64,000 nt of DNA from Tetragonia tetragonoides (taxonomy: Eukaryota > Streptophyta > Magnoliopsida > Caryophyllales > Aizoaceae). The stretch is from the NCBI GenBank assembly GCA_038025085.1, contig CM076140.1, positions 14,776,001 to 14,840,000 on the forward strand, given 5' to 3'. Positions 60,156 to 64,000 of this stretch are shown in pieces (positions within the stretch are counted from its first letter, which is position 1; each line of letters opens with the position of its first letter). The notes beneath the pieces are model-generated. The model was given only the letters and a program-made list of their open reading frames with translations, did not search any database and was not told where the DNA came from. The position numbers and the translations under genes are program-made.

Positions 60156-62967
60156 ATCCCCTCCAGTAATTTTTTCTGCAGTACTCCAAGTGTATTTATG
60201 TTGGTAATTTGCTAATGTAAGTGGGGTTGCTATGTTTTAATCTCAGCCGTCCATAGTTTATATTGCCATTTGACTTAAATCTAAATGTGTACTTCGGAAA
60301 GTACTACTGGAGAGGATTTTTATCCCTGTTAAAAGTATCTACTTTGCTCCTTTTATTTAATTTTCGTCGTCTCCATGCTGCATTCCGTTTCATCTCACAA
60401 TTTTTACTTTATTTTGTCTTACATTTTGCTCGATTTTCCACACGCCATTCCGTTTCGCTATTTCTCACCGTCACGCACCGTTCGGTTGAACAAAACAGGG
60501 CCGGCATTTGCCTTTGTTTGGCCAGAATATTGGATTAGAAGGGGTAGCATTGTAAGCTTAAGAATAGTTGTGGGGATGACAAGTTGCTATATATTTTTGA
60601 AAGGTAAGGGGTTAGATTGCACATAGGTCATAAATAAAGGGGGTTTATTTGCTACTTCGTCCGTGTACAAATCAGTGGAAGTTAATTAAACTCATCAAGA
60701 TTGGATTGCAGGATTAAGATAAAAAAACAAACAAAAATATTGGATTGTAAGATCATCATCTTATTATTGAAAGTCTTCTCATGCACAAAACACGGAGTGT
60801 CCGTTGATTAATGAGGTCGTATAATTTTCATGACTTCGGTACATTAATATACAACATACCATCAACTACTAAATATTTCAAGACAATTAATGTCGGTTGA
60901 TAAAATAAGCCGTCAAATATCTTTCCTGATTAAATTTTAGGATAATGTATTTATAATTTTTTTTACCTACTATAGCAAATACTCCAACAATCAAGCTATA
61001 TCTGAGTTTAATTATACACTTTTTAGTGTGTGTAGGGTGTGAAGGAGTTGATCACCGGTGTAAATTATATTATCGGTACCACATTATGCGCATCATATCT
61101 TCGTAGAAAGCGAGTTACTTGATGAAAAACAAGAGAAGACAAGGGTTTTTTGTAAAACTATATTTCAATGTTTTCTCAATCCAATATTTAGACACAAATG
61201 TTTATATGAGGCCGTTTCAATGTGAGGCCACCTCAATCAAACATAACAAACGTTATGTTGATATTGGACTTGACTATTTAAGTGACCTTATATTGAGACG
61301 ACCTCATATAACACCATTTGAATTTCTAAGTTTTCCTGCATGAATCCCGACCCCTAGTCACCCCCAACTACCCTACATACACTGTACGTACATTGCCGCA
61401 AGGAGATCCATGAATTTCTAGTCTTCTATCCTAGTACTAATCCTTGGTCCTCCCTAAAAAAGAAGAGGTTAAAAGGAATCACAGAAGGAAACTATAGATA
61501 AAGTATTATAGTTGTCAAACTTCTGTTTAATTTCCTTTATGTTCCTAGATGTAAGCTTTGTTCTTTTTTAGCTTATGGTTTAAGTACCTAATATCGGGGT
61601 CAGCTGATCAAATACCGGGTACCCAATATCCGAACTTATGATTACAAATTTGGAACTAGACTGACAGTGGTTTGCAAAAATAGAAATCGATAGCAATCAA
61701 TTTAAATTTTAAATACTAACTTTTTGGGACCGAAACCTGTATAGATCTGTCCTATACAAATTCTTGTATTTGGCTAATTTATAAAATTACAAAATCTCGA
61801 ACCACAATAAATAAATAACTATCATAATAAAAAAAATCCACAATATGTATTATTACTGCTATTTTCTTGCAATATCTTACAAAATTAAGTGCATCATATG
61901 TCAAATGAGATTATTGAATTATAAAAAATAATACGACTGCAACATCATTCCAATTCCATCAACTTATTTCCAAAAATTGAACCTAGATAGGTTCTAGGTA
62001 ATTTAATTTCTAGTAAAAGAAATATCAGAGGTTCATTTAGGTCAACAAGGTACTAGCCTACTAGGTATAGAAGTCCTTATATAGATGTTACTTTACGACC
62101 ATCTACAATTGTATTTACTTTGTCGAATATTCTACAAGTATAAGAATCAGTAGATTATCTACTAGGAGTATTGTTTAATTTCCCAACCTTGAAATTGAGG
62201 GTACGATACTAATCAACCTAGCTTTATCCCTCTCGATCCTCATACACGCACCAAAAATAGAAAAAACAAATTTAAATAATAAAACTTCTACAACTATGCA
62301 TGCAATTAGATAAGTTCTTCAAGCTAGCTTATAGATAGCCTTTTGACATAAAAGAGCACTAGTTCAATTCAGTGCACACATATCCTGGAAAGCTGTACTA
62401 GCTAGAGTATTAACAAGGAGCCAAAACTAGGACAGGTTCAGTTGTCACATATTCTCTCTTTTCAGAACAAACAAATAAAGTTGTAATTAAATCACATTTG
62501 GCATATAATATACTAAGAATCATTCATTTTCATTTGGACTAACCAATAATTAATGAGGAGATGAAATGACCAAAATTGGTAAAAACTCAATGCTGGAGAA
62601 CCCTGTTATTAGGCCACACCCAACCACGTTCACGTAGCAAAATGAAATTGACATCTTACCACTTTGATTTAGCCTCTGGTTTGATGTGATACCTAGCTAG
62701 GGTAGGTATATATATTATAGCTCATTTATTTCTATCTTTTCCCTCTAGATAGATGTCTGCCCCTTGACGTTTAACTTCTATTGTTCCACAAAAGTTGGGA
62801 ATAACAATTAAACTAGGTAAATAGCCAACTTGGATTTACTTGGTGATCTGGCCATCTCCCTTGACAAAAAGAAAGAATGTAATCTATAAGCTAATTAATC
62901 AAACTAGGGGTCATCAATTTAATTAAGAACAACACACACGTCGTCCCATACATGGAAAGATTTGTGG
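60156..62967. other. Intergenic sequence, nothing recognised
   Basis: No gene, RNA or element with clear ends is supported. The patch 60355-60540 is less AT-rich and gives open frames of 83 and 91 aa, without a known domain or a convincing start context. Confidence 0.3.
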
Positions 62968-63138
62968 AGACAGTGGCGAAACCAAAACTCAAGTCAAGCG
63001 GGTTAACCACCTTCTAATATAGTATATAGGACAATGCTTAAATATTAATAAAAAAAATTAATTTATAAAGAAAGTTACAAAAAAAAAATTCAAATAGATT
63101 CAGTGGAATCCATTCTCTAAACAATGGATCCGCCAGTA
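62968..63138. mobile_element. Short MITE-like element with TGGCG ends
   Basis: The left end CAGTGGCGAAACC and right end GGATCCGCCAGTAGG form imperfect inverted repeats about 170 bases apart. The pattern resembles plant elements with CAGTGGCGGAxCC ends. No clear target duplication. Confidence 0.45.
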
Positions 63139-63254
63139 GGAGAGGCGTTTTGAACTTGTCTAAGTTACTCTTACGTTACTACCAATTAGTTGTAGGACTC
63201 ATTGGGCTTTGTATGCGATAATGCGAATCTGCTAAACTAATTGAGGACTAATGG

Positions 63255-63424
63255 TGTTCGAAATTGGAAGAATTGAGGAAGAAAAATCAATATTTAAGTC
63301 AAATGAACTTCTATTGCCAATTGGTTTTAGGATATACATACTCTTACTTGACACGTGCGTGACGTTACTCTTCTTCTCCATGAACTTGTCTAGACCCATT
63401 GAAAGTCTAATTTGGTATGAGAGC
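63255..63424 (+). mobile_element. Relic TRIM LTR with primer site
   Basis: Shares ATTGCCAATTGGTTTTAGGA with the TRIM at 55146. CCCATTGAAAGTCTAATT is followed by TGGTATGAGAGC (63413-63424), one base off the tRNA-Met primer site. No second LTR is visible within the window. Confidence 0.65.
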
Positions 63425-63675
63425 GCAAAGGCATATGGATAACCTCTTCCCATATGTGGAGCACCAATCGGTAGACCCATTGATGAAGAATTTTTTTATT
63501 TTTTATTTTTTATTTTATTATTATTTTTTTTTAACACCATTGAGATTGAAAACTAAGCAGTAGAGGAAGGGAATATGTATTAAATGATGACCATTGATGG
63601 TTAGAGTGGTAATATGCTTGCAGTATGCAATTTATATACCGTCATTTATGATCAAATAATAAGTCATATTCTTTG

Positions 63676-63871
63676 GCCCTAAAAGGTGTAGCATAGTTGG
63701 TTGTGAGGTTAGATTTTATGGCAAAAATCATGGTTTAAATCCCACTAAGTCCTCTTTGTCGAGTATGTCTGCAAGATTTATCTTATTGGCTTGTAGGCTA
63801 TTGCATATACTCGAAATTTATTCAGTGTACACTTTGAGACTAATGGCTGCAAGTTCCTCATATCAAAAAAA
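63676..63871 (+). mobile_element. tRNA-derived SINE
   Basis: Box A-like GTGTAGCATAGTTGG (63687) and box B-like GGTTTAAATCCCA (63732) head the element; an A-run ends it (63865-63871). The flanks AATAAGTCATATTCT and AATAAGTGATTCT are an imperfect target duplication. Confidence 0.65.
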
Positions 63872-64000
63872 TAAGTGATTCTGTGAAAGATGGAATGAAA
63901 AGCTTACCATTTTCCAAAAAACACAAGAAACACAAGGCATGCGTTAAAGATTATTTTGTGGTGTTGAGATTTCTGTTTCAGCAAAATTACATAACGCGGT

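Noticed and set aside
60263..60626. Open frames of 83 and 91 aa in a less AT-rich patch
   Set aside because: No domain, no good start context and no splice pattern; overlapping frames suggest chance.

Overview
This is a plant nuclear DNA window. It is AT-rich, with intron-containing genes, tRNA-derived SINEs and Helitron, CACTA, hAT, Harbinger and Mutator type transposons. The peptide and RRM protein point to a eudicot; I cannot name the species (Caryophyllales is a weak guess). No bacterial operon, CRISPR, rRNA array or organellar gene is visible. I can support only two host genes. (1) A single-exon secreted peptide precursor of the IDA/IDL (INFLORESCENCE DEFICIENT IN ABSCISSION-like) type lies at 983-1252. 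(2) A six-exon RRM protein resembling plant nuclear speckle RNA-binding proteins runs from 32223 to 44407. Its 244-aa frame closes exactly across five introns, and intron 1 is about 9.2 kb and full of transposon debris.

Layout. 1-4556: the peptide gene, then AT-rich sequence with two Helitron 3' termini and a long (TA)n. 4557-11243: a Helitron carrying degenerate internal repeats, split by a Mutator-like foldback element that itself holds a Stowaway MITE and a SINE. 11244-24393: a head-to-tail array of Helitron 3' units, split first by a minus-strand LTR retrotransposon (11765-17573) and then by a full-length L1-type LINE (17981-24287); the LINE is split in turn by a solo LTR (18516-19967). 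25887-31010: a satellite of about 200-227 bp units into which a 3.86-kb Helitron inserted exactly between A and T. 31079-31859: MITEs. 32116-44785: the RRM gene. 44966-46539: a hAT element with a perfect 8-bp target duplication. 47926-53993: a three-level nest of Harbinger-type element, long-TIR element and CACTA. 54121-56299: a Stowaway-like MITE, a TRIM and a Mutator-type MITE. 56382-58615: another Helitron with tandem repeats. 58616-64000: decayed sequence with small elements.

The most useful results are the element boundaries, since many target site duplications are exact, and the order of insertion they give. I did not find a new biochemical system. The items most worth following are the divergent IDL peptide, the CACTA element whose cargo looks like a transcription unit, the Helitron with its empty site preserved next to it, and an apparently identical 403-bp tandem duplication inside an intron of the RRM gene.
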